Of a stretch of 42,570 nt of DNA, positions 8,153 to 16,405 are shown piece by piece. A program made the position numbers and the translations under genes. The stretch is taken from assembly GCA_015655075.1 (NCBI GenBank), contig JAATFT010000050.1, positions 1 to 42,570 of the forward strand, given 5' to 3'. The notes under the pieces are model-generated. The model was given only the letters and a program-made list of their open reading frames with translations. It was not told the DNA's origin and ran no database searches. Positions within the stretch are counted from its first letter, which is position 1. Every line of letters starts with the position of its first letter. The DNA comes from Clostridiales bacterium (lineage in GTDB: Bacteria > Bacillota > Clostridia > Lachnospirales > Lachnospiraceae).

Positions 8153-9475
8153 CTATTCTAAACCCGAAAAATTTTCTTCAGGAACCCGGGAATTTTCCTT
8201 AAGAACCTGGAAATTTTCCTCTAGAACTTTGGAATTTTCCTTAAGATCTTTGGAATTTTCTTCAGGAACCTGGAGATTTTCCTCTAGAACCTGGAAAATG
8301 AAGAATTTTAAATAATAAGATTCATCCGCCGCCCATAGAATGGGATGATCCGACGACTGAGTCCGGTATTCCACCTGCCTTAGTCTTTTTCTTACATTTT
8401 TAGCAGCCTGTCCTATGGTTTGCGCAAATAATTCCGGCGTTATAAAGTGGGAACAGGAACAGGTGGCTAAATAGCCTCCGTTTTTTAACAGCTTCATGGC
8501 GCGAAGATTGATTTCCCGGTATCCTTTTACGGCATTTTTTATTGAATTCCTGGACTTCGCAAAGGCAGGAGGATCTAAAATAACAACATCAAATTTCCTG
8601 TTCTGCTTTTCTAACTCCGGCAGTAATTCAAAAACATCGGCGCACAAAAAGCGCACTCTGTCCTCAAGTCCGTTTAAAAGAACATTTTCCTTTGCCTGCT
8701 TAACTGCCGCTTCAGAAGCATCAACGCCAATCACGCTTTTGGCTCCCGCCAATCCTGCGTTCAAGGCAAAAGAACCGGTATGGGTAAAGCAGTCCAGCAC
8801 TTGGGCATCCTTACACAACTTCTTAATAGCTTCCCTGTTATATTTTTGATCCAGGAAAAAACCTGTTTTCTGGCCTTCCTCAATATCTACCATGTATTTG
8901 ACACCGTTTTCTACGATTTCAACCTTGGTATCAAAGGGTTCTCCAATAAAGCCCTTTACCCTCTCCATACCTTCCTTATTTCTGACTTTAGCATCGCTTC
9001 TTTCATAAACGCCGCGGATTTTAATTCCCTCCCGTTCCAAACAGGCTTTCAGGAGTTCTATAATAGTATCCTTCATACGGTCGATTCCCAATGCCAGGGA
9101 CTGGACCACTAAAACATCATTAAATTTATCAATGACAATACCGGGCAGAAAATCCGCTTCCCCATAGAGAATACGGCAGCTGCCGGTATCCACCGTCTTT
9201 TTCCTGTATTCCCATGCAGCCCTTATTCTGTTCTCTAAAAACTTCCTGTCAATCTCCTGTCCCTTAATTCTCGACATAATCCTTACTGTTATCGTGGAGC
9301 TGGTATTTATAAATCCGCTTCCCATATAATAATCATCAAAATCATGAACGTCAATAATATCACCATTGGTAAAATCACCGGTTATGGAATCTATTTCATT
9401 ATCGTAAACCCACATTCCGCCGGCCTTTAAGGTTCTTCCTTCCCCTTTTTTCAGCTTTACAACTGCTTTCTTCAT
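8153..9475 (-). CDS. RlmI-type class I SAM-dependent rRNA cytosine-C5 methyltransferase
   Basis: Predicted 23S rRNA m5C methyltransferase of the RlmI/YccW family. The 440 residues comprise an N-terminal PUA domain (MKKAVVKLKKGEGR, GGMWVYDNEI), a central EEHxD-like domain, and a Rossmann methyltransferase domain with VLDCFTHTGSFAL (SAM loop), VIGVDAS and VILDPPAFAKS (catalytic motif IV). A cysteine pair, TCSCSHF, follows. The last 43 residues are six or so tandem heptads of the type (L/P)(E/K)ENxxV. They are absent from usual family members and are encoded by a 21-bp tandem repeat. The start was set at 9475 because a promoter covers the longer N-terminal reading. It is the first gene of the folate block. 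Confidence 0.9.
   Translation of the reverse strand: MKKAVVKLKKGEGRTLKAGGMWVYDNEIDSITGDFTNGDIIDVHDFDDYYMGSGFINTSSTITVRIMSRIKGQEIDRKFLENRIRAAWEYRKKTVDTGSCRILYGEADFLPGIVIDKFNDVLVVQSLALGIDRMKDTIIELLKACLEREGIKIRGVYERSDAKVRNKEGMERVKGFIGEPFDTKVEIVENGVKYMVDIEEGQKTGFFLDQKYNREAIKKLCKDAQVLDCFTHTGSFALNAGLAGAKSVIGVDASEAAVKQAKENVLLNGLEDRVRFLCADVFELLPELEKQNRKFDVVILDPPAFAKSRNSIKNAVKGYREINLRAMKLLKNGGYLATCSCSHFITPELFAQTIGQAAKNVRKRLRQVEYRTQSSDHPILWAADESYYLKFFIFQVLEENLQVPEENSKDLKENSKVLEENFQVLKENSRVPEENFSGLE
8158..8295. repeat. 21-bp tandem repeat (about 6.5 units) at the 3' end of the rlmI-like gene
   Basis: Units resembling AGAACCTGGAAATTTTCCTCT recur every 21 bp. They encode an amphipathic-looking heptad series in frame with the methyltransferase. 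Units differ by point changes, so the array is not freshly amplified. Because the unit is a multiple of three, copy-number change would keep the frame. Confidence 0.75.
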
Positions 9476-9521
9476 CGGCTGTTTTTCTCCGTTTTCTACA
9501 AAATGTTCACTGTTGACACCC

Positions 9522-9549
9522 ATTATACCATAGAAAGCGGGATTGTCAA
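9522..9549 (-). promoter_or_regulatory. Sigma-A promoter of the rlmI-fol operon
   Basis: TTGACA (9544-9549), a 16-bp spacer and TATAAT (9522-9527) on the minus strand are both perfect hexamers. It lies 46 bases upstream of the chosen methyltransferase start and rules out the longer in-frame start at 9523. Confidence 0.82.
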
Positions 9550-9629
9550 CGCTGCCCTGCCCGCATTTGCTCTATTTCAATGCACAAATGCATTGCATAG
9601 TTTTCCCTGTTTACGCTTATACTAAATCC

Positions 9630-10028
9630 ATGAAAAAATGTTTTTTAAGTGACTTTTTATTATGCGGCCTTAGCGGCTGGTGTATGGAATGCTTTTGGAC
9701 CGGACTTCATTCCGCCGTAACCCATAAAGATAAGGCTTTATGGTGCCGTACCTCCGTTTGGATGTTTCCCATCTATGGTATGGCCGCCTGTTTAAATCCT
9801 ATTTGCAAAAAGCTGAAAGACAAGAGTGCCCTGATTCGAGGAGGTGTCTATACATTTTTTATCTTTATTACAGAATTTTTTACGGGAAATCTATTAAAAA
9901 AATTTGGGGCATGTCCTTGGGATTACAGTAAAGCAAAATTAAATTATAAAGGCTTAATCCGGCTTGACTATGCGCCTGCATGGTTTTTGATGGGATTGTA
10001 TTACGAGAAATTGTTAAACCGGCCATAA
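9630..10028 (+). CDS. Small membrane protein, PF06541-like (putative ABC transporter permease family)
   Basis: A 132-residue hydrophobic protein with about three membrane segments. The order resembles the PF06541 (CmpB-type) family: LCGLSGWCMECFWTGLHS at the start, SVWMFPIYGMAAC in the middle, GGVYTFFIFITEFFTG, then WDYS and a final PAWFLMGLYYE segment. The motif pairing W-x-E near the N-terminus with WDYS near the C-terminus is characteristic. The function of the family is not established. The start at 9630 (MKKCFLSDF) is preferred over one 87 bases upstream because it begins at the first membrane helix. No convincing ribosome site is visible for either. Confidence 0.6.
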   Translation: MKKCFLSDFLLCGLSGWCMECFWTGLHSAVTHKDKALWCRTSVWMFPIYGMAACLNPICKKLKDKSALIRGGVYTFFIFITEFFTGNLLKKFGACPWDYSKAKLNYKGLIRLDYAPAWFLMGLYYEKLLNRP

Positions 10029-10181
10029 TGGATAAAATTCAAAAAAGAATAAATATGGATACTTTGCTTTGCCGGACACCTGGTTGGTATAGAATTAGCC
10101 GAGGATTTCTCCCCGGCTATACATTAAAAGACTATTATAATAATATTTTTGTTTCTAAAGTGCGTATGTTGAAATTCCACC

Positions 10182-10316
10182 TGATTTGCTTTCATGAGGC
10201 ATTTGTTCTATAGCATCTGAAGCTTTTTCCGCCTCATATGCATCTCTTATATATTCCTCAAATTCTTCCCGCCGTTACCAGTTCATTATTTCATATCCTA
10301 ATCTTGCATTAACATA
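10182..10316 (-). pseudogene. Decayed gene fragment of unknown family
   Basis: On the minus strand one frame reads NARLGYEIMNW, a TAA stop, then RREEFEEYIRDAYEAEKA and on to GGISTYAL before a second stop. The charged, helical composition looks like real protein on both sides of the internal stop. I see no start codon with a ribosome site. It sits immediately 3' of the sigma-factor partner gene, so it may be the remains of a third gene of that operon. The family is not recognised. Confidence 0.3.
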
Positions 10317-11207
10317 CTAAAGTTCGATTATCGCTTCATCATCTGGATATTCGACTTCAACGGTTACATATTGATTCAGATCTATACGCTTTCCATCTTG
10401 AGTTACAGCATATATTACATAATATCCCGCCTCTTGCGCTTTATATTCCATATCCGTAATTTTTGATGATATATTAAATAACGTTGCAGTTGCACAATTA
10501 TAGGCATAAATTCCCTCAACTTCATAGGATTCTAAAATATCACCTATATTATGAATAATAAATGTTGTATTTATATCAGCCTTTATTACATCATCGCCAT
10601 AATTTCTATATACCAAATCATTTGAATTCATTGTTAAACTTCCGTTGAATTCGATTTCTTTTTTAGAATAATTCAAAATGCACCAATAATAAATTCCACT
10701 TTCAGGAGCCGTCACAGATATCTCAACATTACTATTATCAGTATTATTTATGTTTTGGTAATCCCCATTTAAGATATATCCTATTTCACAATCAATGTCA
10801 TCTCCCTGGACTTTTCCTGCGAACGTTATTTTGTTTCCTTCTTCTACTGTCTTATCATTGTCTAAAATTATCATCGTATTTCTTTTCACTCCTAAACTAT
10901 CAATATACGTTTTATCACTTGATTCAATTGAAACTCTTTCAATTTGACTTATTCCATCCAAAGATTTCAGTGATTTATCGCTTAGTAAATCACACGATAA
11001 TTCAGGTGTAAAAAAATATGTCATTATAAAAGCAATGGCAATGCACAAGCAGCTTGCAAGCAACGCATATTTTAAAAACCATTTTTTCTTTATTTTTTGT
11101 TTTGATAAAGAAATATTATCTGAAAATATATTTTTCAAAATTTCAGCTTCAAGATTCGGAGTTAATTTTATTTCATTAAATGCCTCAATATATTGGGAAC
11201 TATTCAT
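10317..11207 (-). CDS. Membrane-anchored partner of ECF sigma factor (probable anti-sigma factor)
   Basis: Not recognised as a named family. The 296 residues have a cytoplasmic N-terminus of about 45 (MNSSQYIEAFNEIKLTPNLEAEILKNIF), one membrane helix (about 47-66, ALLASCLCIAIAFIMTYFF) and an extracytoplasmic part rich in beta-type sequence. This topology, plus an 8-bp overlap with the 3' end of the sigma gene, fits a one-pass anti-sigma factor that holds the sigma factor at the membrane. No zinc-finger HxxxCxxC motif is present, so it is not a classical ZAS protein. GGAGG lies 8 bases before the ATG. Confidence 0.6.
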   Translation of the reverse strand: MNSSQYIEAFNEIKLTPNLEAEILKNIFSDNISLSKQKIKKKWFLKYALLASCLCIAIAFIMTYFFTPELSCDLLSDKSLKSLDGISQIERVSIESSDKTYIDSLGVKRNTMIILDNDKTVEEGNKITFAGKVQGDDIDCEIGYILNGDYQNINNTDNSNVEISVTAPESGIYYWCILNYSKKEIEFNGSLTMNSNDLVYRNYGDDVIKADINTTFIIHNIGDILESYEVEGIYAYNCATATLFNISSKITDMEYKAQEAGYYVIYAVTQDGKRIDLNQYVTVEVEYPDDEAIIEL

Positions 11208-11673
11208 CTTTGTTACCTCCTAATAATATTTTTAATTTTTTACGGCCGCGATCTAACCTTGAACCTATAGTCGTTGGTTTCTCGCCTAATATTTCTGCGA
11301 TTTCCTTTATTGAATATCCTTCGTAATAAAACAAATGAATAGGCAGCCTGTATTTTTTATCCAGCGATAAAATAACGTCAATTACCTCATGTCGCTCTTG
11401 TGGCATATAGGAAAGATCTTCCGGCATGGATATTCTCCTTTTCATCCAACTGTTTTTCATCTGATTTTTACACTTATTAATTGTTACACGCAACAGCCAT
11501 GACTTTAAATGCTCTTCCGACTCAAATTCCTTTTCTTCTTTTAAGAATGCCAAAAATACTTCTTGCGCAATATCTTCCGCGTCACAAGTATTTTTTGTAT
11601 AAGCAAAAGCAGTTGCAACAACCATCTTTGTATAATTATTAACCGCGTGCACAACTAAATTATTCTTATTCAC
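11200..11673 (-). CDS. ECF-type RNA polymerase sigma factor
   Basis: Directs RNA polymerase to a small regulon. The 157 residues hold region 2 (about 10-75, with the DAEDIAQEVFLAFLK promoter-melting/-10 segment) and region 4 (about 100-150, with the HTH YEGYSIKEIAEILGEKPTTIGSRLDRGRKKL). Length and layout match the SigW/SigV-like group. It starts with GTG at 11673 behind GGAGGAG. The downstream overlapping gene is its likely anti-sigma factor, so activity is probably controlled by release from the membrane, with autoregulation possible. Confidence 0.9.
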   Translation of the reverse strand: MNKNNLVVHAVNNYTKMVVATAFAYTKNTCDAEDIAQEVFLAFLKEEKEFESEEHLKSWLLRVTINKCKNQMKNSWMKRRISMPEDLSYMPQERHEVIDVILSLDKKYRLPIHLFYYEGYSIKEIAEILGEKPTTIGSRLDRGRKKLKILLGGNKDE

Positions 11674-12085
11674 ATCTTCTCCTCCTACTTATAATACAAT
11701 TAAACAGCTTGATTTTTTGCATTCGTTTAATTTTTTTATAAAAAGGGTTATAATCTACATGTTCCCGTTATTTCCATCTTAATTTTCTACTGATTGTCTT
11801 TAAATTTTCTCGATTTTTCACATTCTAGGTTATTTCGGCTATTAGCCGATAATGAAACAGGAAAAGTTAGTGTTTTCCGTTCAGCGCATTCATATATAGT
11901 TGTTTCTGGTCAATCCAATTATACCAAAATGCTGGTTTTATGCTATTTTATTTTCAGATATTATTGAAGTTTCAAGGTTCATATGCATTTTTACTGGTTT
12001 GAAGTTTCAGTAAAAAAAATAAATCCGTTTTAATCCATACTATTATCTGCTATAATAACAACATATTCTAGAGGAGGCAAATTCA
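11674..12085. promoter_or_regulatory. Divergent intergenic region with paired TTGAAGTTTCA repeats
   Basis: This 412-bp gap separates the sigma gene from the HAD-GNAT gene. It holds a direct repeat, TTGAAGTTTCA at 11964-11974 and 11999-12009, 35 bp apart; each copy contains a TGAA/TTCA dyad. A TATAAT at 12051-12056 is a likely -10 for the HAD-GNAT gene, but its -35 (TTTTAA, 17-bp spacer) is weak, so activator dependence is possible. A short dyad (TCGGCTA/TAGCCGA) lies near 11835-11850. No gene is seen. Confidence 0.4.
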
Positions 12086-13294
12086 ATGCTTAAGGCTGTA
12101 ATATTTGACATGGACGGTGTATTGGTTGACAGTGAACCGTTCCATGCAAGGGCTGCAGTGCTGGCTCTTAATAATTTAGGAATAAGTAAGGTTACCATTG
12201 ATTATTGTTATCAATTTATAGGTTCCACAACGGTACATATGCTGGAAACCATGATAAAAGATTTTAATATTTCTTTATCCGTCACCGAGTTGCATATCAT
12301 TTATCAGGAAGCTTTACATAATTTAATAAAAACGCAAGGTCATATCCCCATACCCTATACCAGGGAATTAATTACAGATTTATATAACCACGGAATTAAG
12401 CTGGCAATTGCTTCATCCTCCACGATCAGGGAAATTAAAGCAGTTGTGAAGGCGCTGGGAATCCAAAAATATTTTACTAAGCTGGTCAGCGGGTCCAGTG
12501 TTGCCCGTCCGAAGCCTGCTCCCGATATATTTCTCAAAGCCGTAAACGAGCTTGGAATGAATAAGGACGAATGCATAATCATTGAGGATTCCTATAATGG
12601 AGTATGTTCCGCAAACACCGCGGGTATCCCGGTTATAGGCTTTATAAACAAGCATTCCGGGAAACAGGATTTATCGGCGGCTTCTGTTCTGATTGAAGGA
12701 TTTGAGGAAATAAATTATAAATTTATCGAAAATGTATACCTGCGCGCTCACAATATACCTGTTACCATAGCAGCCACAAAGCGGCTGATTATCCGGGAAT
12801 TATCCGTTCACGATATTCCTGCTATGTATCAGATATATCAGAATACCCAGGTAAAAAAATTTATTCCCGACATTGATGAATATTTGGAAGACGAAATTGA
12901 AAAGCATAAAGCATATATCAAGAATGTATATAATTTCTACGGATATGGTTTATGGGGCGTATTCAGCAAAGAAACAGGTGATTTAATAGGCAGGTGCGGA
13001 ATCCAGAATAACGTAATAAACGGCAGGGATGAAATAGATCTGGGCTATGTGCTTGATGTCAGTCATTGGGGCTACGGCTACGCAATAGAATGTACGAAAG
13101 CAATCCTGTCTTACGCTTTTAATGAACTGCATCTGGAAAGAATTGTAGCTCAAATTCATCATTTAAATATAAGGTCCGTTAAGGTTGCCGAACGTATCGG
13201 TATGAAAAAAAATCAAACTTTTATAAAAGACGGAAATGAATACTATCTCTATGCCATTCATTCCAATGACTTTTTGTCGAATAGAAAATTGTAA
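12086..13294 (+). CDS. Fusion of HAD hydrolase (beta-phosphoglucomutase-like) and RimJ/RimL-type GNAT acetyltransferase
   Basis: 402 residues in two enzymes. Residues 1 to about 215 are a HAD phosphatase of the beta-PGM subgroup: nucleophile motif FDMDGVLVDSEP, IASSS (motif II), KPAPDIF (motif III) and IIIEDSYNGVCSA (motif IV). Residues from about 228 form a GNAT domain of the Acetyltransf_3 type: RLIIRELSVHDIPAMYQIYQ, GLWGVFSKETGDLIGRCGI, then GYVLDVSHWGYGYAIE, the acetyl-CoA loop, and AERIGMKK near the end. The substrates are unknown; a phosphosugar for the HAD half is only the family norm. GAGGAGG precedes the ATG. It is followed by a possible terminator and converges on the next gene. Confidence 0.85.
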   Translation: MLKAVIFDMDGVLVDSEPFHARAAVLALNNLGISKVTIDYCYQFIGSTTVHMLETMIKDFNISLSVTELHIIYQEALHNLIKTQGHIPIPYTRELITDLYNHGIKLAIASSSTIREIKAVVKALGIQKYFTKLVSGSSVARPKPAPDIFLKAVNELGMNKDECIIIEDSYNGVCSANTAGIPVIGFINKHSGKQDLSAASVLIEGFEEINYKFIENVYLRAHNIPVTIAATKRLIIRELSVHDIPAMYQIYQNTQVKKFIPDIDEYLEDEIEKHKAYIKNVYNFYGYGLWGVFSKETGDLIGRCGIQNNVINGRDEIDLGYVLDVSHWGYGYAIECTKAILSYAFNELHLERIVAQIHHLNIRSVKVAERIGMKKNQTFIKDGNEYYLYAIHSNDFLSNRKL

Positions 13295-13341
13295 AAACGA
13301 GTAGAAAACATCTTATTAAAGAATTATTCCTGCTCGTTTTT
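13293..13341 (+). terminator. Possible terminator after the HAD-GNAT gene
   Basis: AAAAACGAG (13293-13301) and CTCGTTTTT (13333-13341) form a 9-bp perfect stem ending in a T-run, directly after the stop codon. The loop of 31 bases is long for an intrinsic terminator, which lowers confidence. It lies between convergent genes and could serve both strands, since the stem has A5 on one side and T5 on the other. Confidence 0.45.
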
Positions 13342-13388
13342 GACCCGTTATTCAATTAATAATCCGTCGTTCTTATTAGTGTCGTTTT

Positions 13389-13787
13389 CTATTTGTTAGT
13401 ATTATCAGCCGTATTTCCAGTTCCATCGGTTCCTGTCGTTCCATTATTTACTCCTCCGGTTGTATCGTTGGTCCCGTTGGTCGAATTTCCGGTTGTTCCG
13501 CCGGTTCCATTCGTTGTTCCACCTGTACCGCCTGTTGTTCCGCCAGTTCCATTCGTTGTTCCGCCGGTTCCATTCGTTGTTCCGTCTGTACCATTCGTTG
13601 TACCATTGGTTCCATTCGTTGTTCCGCCGATGTTGTCACCCGTACCGTTGGTGTCATCCGTACCGTTGGTTCCGTTTTGGTCCGTTGTCGCTGAATTATT
13701 AGTGCCATCATCCGTTGTTGTACAAGCTGTAAAAGTTAGAAATGTCAGGCAACATATAGCCATTAACAAATATAATCTTTTTTTCAT
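13389..13787 (-). CDS. Low-complexity Thr/Asn/Gly-repeat lipoprotein
   Basis: A 132-residue secreted, lipid-anchored protein. The signal peptide MKKRLYLLMAICCLTFLTFTAC ends in a lipobox-like FTAC with Cys22. Nearly all the rest is built of TNGT, TNGTGGT and TGGT units with scattered Asp, an elastic hydrophilic stalk without a recognisable domain. The repeat is encoded by alternating GTTCCATTCGTT-like units on the plus strand, which also open long spurious frames. The function is unknown. The ribosome site AGGAGGAG is good. A purely structural surface tether or spore/envelope adhesin are guesses. Confidence 0.65.
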   Translation of the reverse strand: MKKRLYLLMAICCLTFLTFTACTTTDDGTNNSATTDQNGTNGTDDTNGTGDNIGGTTNGTNGTTNGTDGTTNGTGGTTNGTGGTTGGTGGTTNGTGGTTGNSTNGTNDTTGGVNNGTTGTDGTGNTADNTNK

Positions 13788-13948
13788 TGGATACTCCTCC
13801 TAAAAATAATTGTTTTACGCGTTTAGTATCCCACTTATTTTCTTATTTATGCAATAAATAATATTTATACAATAATAATATTTATGCATATTATATAGGT
13901 AAAACAGCCAATAACGTATGATTTTTCAATTGTTCAGAGGATTAACAT

Positions 13949-14764
13949 TTATTTGCCGGAAATATCATCGGAACTATTTATATCATTTGAAGAAAACTCC
14001 GGCATATTACTTCGGAAACGCAATGGAAGATTATTCCTTTGCAATCTGTAATTCTTACGTTCTTCTATGGCAATGGTATTAAAAAAAGTCTTCCAGAGTG
14101 ACTGGAACTCTTCTTCCTGGTCCGATAATTCCAAAAGCTTGTCCATATTAAAGTCATCTGCCGTAACATAAATCCAGAAAAAACCACTTTTATGAAACAC
14201 CGCTGTTTTTCTTCTTTCATCGAAAATTATAAAATTCTCCATATTAAGACGATCCGAAAAATGCGGCGCAATAAGACGGAGTATATCGTTCCTGGGTTTT
14301 ATCTTTGCAAATAAAATATTATCTTTACTTTCCGTAAAACGGAGGAATCCGAGAAAATGATGGGATTCGTTCATTACATTACGGTTCAGATTAAAAATGT
14401 TTAATACCTTGTCATTATTAAGTAAATTCACTGCTTTAGGGCCCAGTGAAAAACCCAGTATAAGAAACCGGTATATCATGTCACCCTTTTTGCCTTCATC
14501 CGATAAGGCGGCATGGCAAACCATTTCATAAGCTTCCCCAGAGATTTTTTCCCTTATTGCTTTTGAGACTTTTAACGCTTTTTCCTCATCCCCGGCAACA
14601 TATATATATTCGGAAAACAATTCCATATCAAAATTTTCCGTGCCCGCAGTCTGCACCTGAATGCGGATATTGTCATGCCCGTATCTGCTGCTTCCGGCAT
14701 CATAAATTGCTGCAAATATACCTTCAATACTATCTTCGCACATAAATATTTTTTTCGTTATCAT
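13949..14764 (-). CDS. TIGR03915-type putative DNA repair/metabolism protein (DUF4130)
   Basis: 271 residues that look like the TIGR03915 family: the N-terminal MCEDSIEGIFAAIYDA stretch and the C-terminal NYRLQRNNLPLRFRSNMPEF signature. The biochemical activity is not established. In other bacteria the family is found beside TIGR03916 radical SAM proteins, and in some it is fused to a uracil-DNA glycosylase-like domain; none is fused here. Start and stop overlap the upstream radical SAM gene as ATGA, so the two are translationally coupled and share the SOS-like control region. The last 15 residues after the signature are a Ser/Asp/Asn-rich tail. Confidence 0.82.
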   Translation of the reverse strand: MITKKIFMCEDSIEGIFAAIYDAGSSRYGHDNIRIQVQTAGTENFDMELFSEYIYVAGDEEKALKVSKAIREKISGEAYEMVCHAALSDEGKKGDMIYRFLILGFSLGPKAVNLLNNDKVLNIFNLNRNVMNESHHFLGFLRFTESKDNILFAKIKPRNDILRLIAPHFSDRLNMENFIIFDERRKTAVFHKSGFFWIYVTADDFNMDKLLELSDQEEEFQSLWKTFFNTIAIEERKNYRLQRNNLPLRFRSNMPEFSSNDINSSDDISGK

Positions 14765-16332
14765 AGGGTCAAGCTCCTGATATCCGTATGGTTCAGTGAA
14801 GTAAAATTCACATCGTCAAACAGGGATAATTGCTCATAAAGGTTACTTCCGTCAATCCCGTAGGGCAGTCTTTCCTTTATACTTATTAATTGATTGGTAA
14901 TGTAATTTTCCTCCAGCCTGACCGGATACATCATCTTCCCGCCGCAGGTAATAAAATATAATGCCCTTTTTAATACGACTCCTATTTTTTTTAAATCTTC
15001 AAAACGCAGATTACTTGTTTTCCTTATTTTAACAATCCTCTGGGCCGACTTAACTCCTATGCCAGGTACTCTTAACAAGGTATAATAATCCGCTTTATTA
15101 ACCTCAATGGGAAATTTGCCTAAATGGCCTAACGCCCAATTACATTTAGGATCCATCAGTATATTAAAATTAGGTCTCTCTTCCGATAATAATTCAGATG
15201 CCTGAAATCCATAAAATCGAAGCAGCCAGTCCGCCTGATATAGACGATGTTCTCTTAGCAGCGGCGGACCGTCTTGAAGGGACGGTAAGGAACTGTCCTC
15301 ATTCACTTTCACATAAGCGGAATAAAATACCCGCTTTAAATCAAACTTCTGATAGAGAGCTTCCGCCACGGAAATAATCTGGTAATCATTTTCCGGTGTA
15401 GCGCCTATAATCATCTGCGTGCTCTGCCCGGCCGGTACAAAACCCCTGCTGACAGCAGGACGCTTAACCAGTCCAAGTGCTGAAGAGGAGGGCCTTAAAA
15501 TTACTGTTTCCGGATTTTTAAAGTTATCCTGTAATTTCCAATCACCCTCTGATTTCCATTCATCCGGTAATTTTAAATCCTTCTTTAATCTTAAATCCTC
15601 TTCTAGTCTCAAATCATCCTTATTCAAACTATCCTTTAATCTCAAATCATCCGGTAATTTTATATCGGATCCCGTCCGGGAATCCTGTATACGGAAAGGC
15701 TTTCCCACAGCTTCCTTCCTGCCCAGCTGAATCTGCTTCATGGGCCTTAGAATGTTCTTTCGGCTCTTATGGGGAGCCAAATTCCTTAATCCGCTGGCAG
15801 TGGGCAATTCCAGATTCACACTCATACGGTCCGCATACCAGCCCGTCATCTCGATTAAGGAAGGCGCCGCACCGGGAACCGCCTTGCAATGTATATATCC
15901 GTTAAAACGATGTACTTCCCGAAGCATCTTTAAGGTGATGCATAATAATTCCATGGTATGGTTGGGGCTAACCAGGATACCGGAGCTTAAAAATAAACCT
16001 TCAATATAATTCCTGCGGTAAAATTCCATAGTCAAGGTACAAACTTCTTCGGGCGTAAAGGAAGCCCTGACTATATCATTGGAAGCCCGGTTCAGGCAGT
16101 ACTTACAATCGAAAATACACTCGTTGGTAAACAATATCTTCAGTAAAGAAATACATCTGCCGTCCGCTGAAAAAGTATGGCAGATACCGCAGCCCACCGA
16201 ATTGCCCATACCTCCGGGAGAGCCGCTTCGATCCACTCCGCTCGAAGTACAGGCCACATCATACTTGGCGGCGGCGGAAAGTATCTCCAATTTCTTTTGT
16301 ACCGGCATACGTTCCTGTATAATTACGCTCAT
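14761..16332 (-). CDS. TIGR03916-type putative DNA modification/repair radical SAM protein
   Basis: 523 residues. The 4Fe-4S/SAM motif is visible as Cys72, Cys76 and Cys79 in NECIFDCKYC. Before it the N-terminus carries GVDRSGSPGG and a GCGICHTF cysteine pair. Radical SAM barrel motifs follow (GLFLSSGI, VNLELPT). A C-terminal helix-hairpin-helix (LLRVPGIGVKSAQRIVKIRK, about 417-438) suggests DNA binding, as in spore photoproduct lyase-like repair. About 90 residues (roughly 205-295) form an insertion rich in repeated DLRLK/DLKL units that interrupts the conserved core, making the protein longer than the roughly 420 residues usual for the family. The ATG at 16332 was chosen for its AAAGGGAG ribosome site. 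Two LexA-like boxes lie upstream. Confidence 0.87.
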   Translation of the reverse strand: MSVIIQERMPVQKKLEILSAAAKYDVACTSSGVDRSGSPGGMGNSVGCGICHTFSADGRCISLLKILFTNECIFDCKYCLNRASNDIVRASFTPEEVCTLTMEFYRRNYIEGLFLSSGILVSPNHTMELLCITLKMLREVHRFNGYIHCKAVPGAAPSLIEMTGWYADRMSVNLELPTASGLRNLAPHKSRKNILRPMKQIQLGRKEAVGKPFRIQDSRTGSDIKLPDDLRLKDSLNKDDLRLEEDLRLKKDLKLPDEWKSEGDWKLQDNFKNPETVILRPSSSALGLVKRPAVSRGFVPAGQSTQMIIGATPENDYQIISVAEALYQKFDLKRVFYSAYVKVNEDSSLPSLQDGPPLLREHRLYQADWLLRFYGFQASELLSEERPNFNILMDPKCNWALGHLGKFPIEVNKADYYTLLRVPGIGVKSAQRIVKIRKTSNLRFEDLKKIGVVLKRALYFITCGGKMMYPVRLEENYITNQLISIKERLPYGIDGSNLYEQLSLFDDVNFTSLNHTDIRSLTL

Positions 16333-16350
16333 TGTCATCATCTCCCTTTG

Positions 16351-16364
16351 CAAACATTTGTTTG
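16351..16364 (-). promoter_or_regulatory. LexA-like SOS box 1 of the radical SAM operon
   Basis: CAAACATTTGTTTG has perfect 5-bp arms (CAAAC/GTTTG) around 4 bases and fits the Firmicute LexA pattern GAACnnnnGTTC with outer changes. It lies 19 bases before the start codon, overlapping the probable leader just ahead of the ribosome site. Confidence 0.6.
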
Positions 16365-16405
16365 CCTTATTGTAACATTTCCTGGTAAATAAATCAAGAT
16401 ATTCA

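Noticed and set aside
8158..8295. The regular 21-bp units as a CRISPR-like array
   Set aside because: Units are contiguous with no spacers, are in frame with the methyltransferase gene, and encode heptads. It is a coding tandem repeat.
10096..10119. Hairpin TAGCCGAGGA/TCCCCGGCTA after the PF06541-like gene as a terminator
   Set aside because: It has one mismatch and no T-run follows on either strand, so terminator function is not supported.
13393..13803. Long plus-strand and alternative-frame ORFs over the lipoprotein gene
   Set aside because: They arise from the simple GTTCCATTCGTT-like repeat; only the minus-strand frame has a signal peptide, lipobox and a ribosome site.
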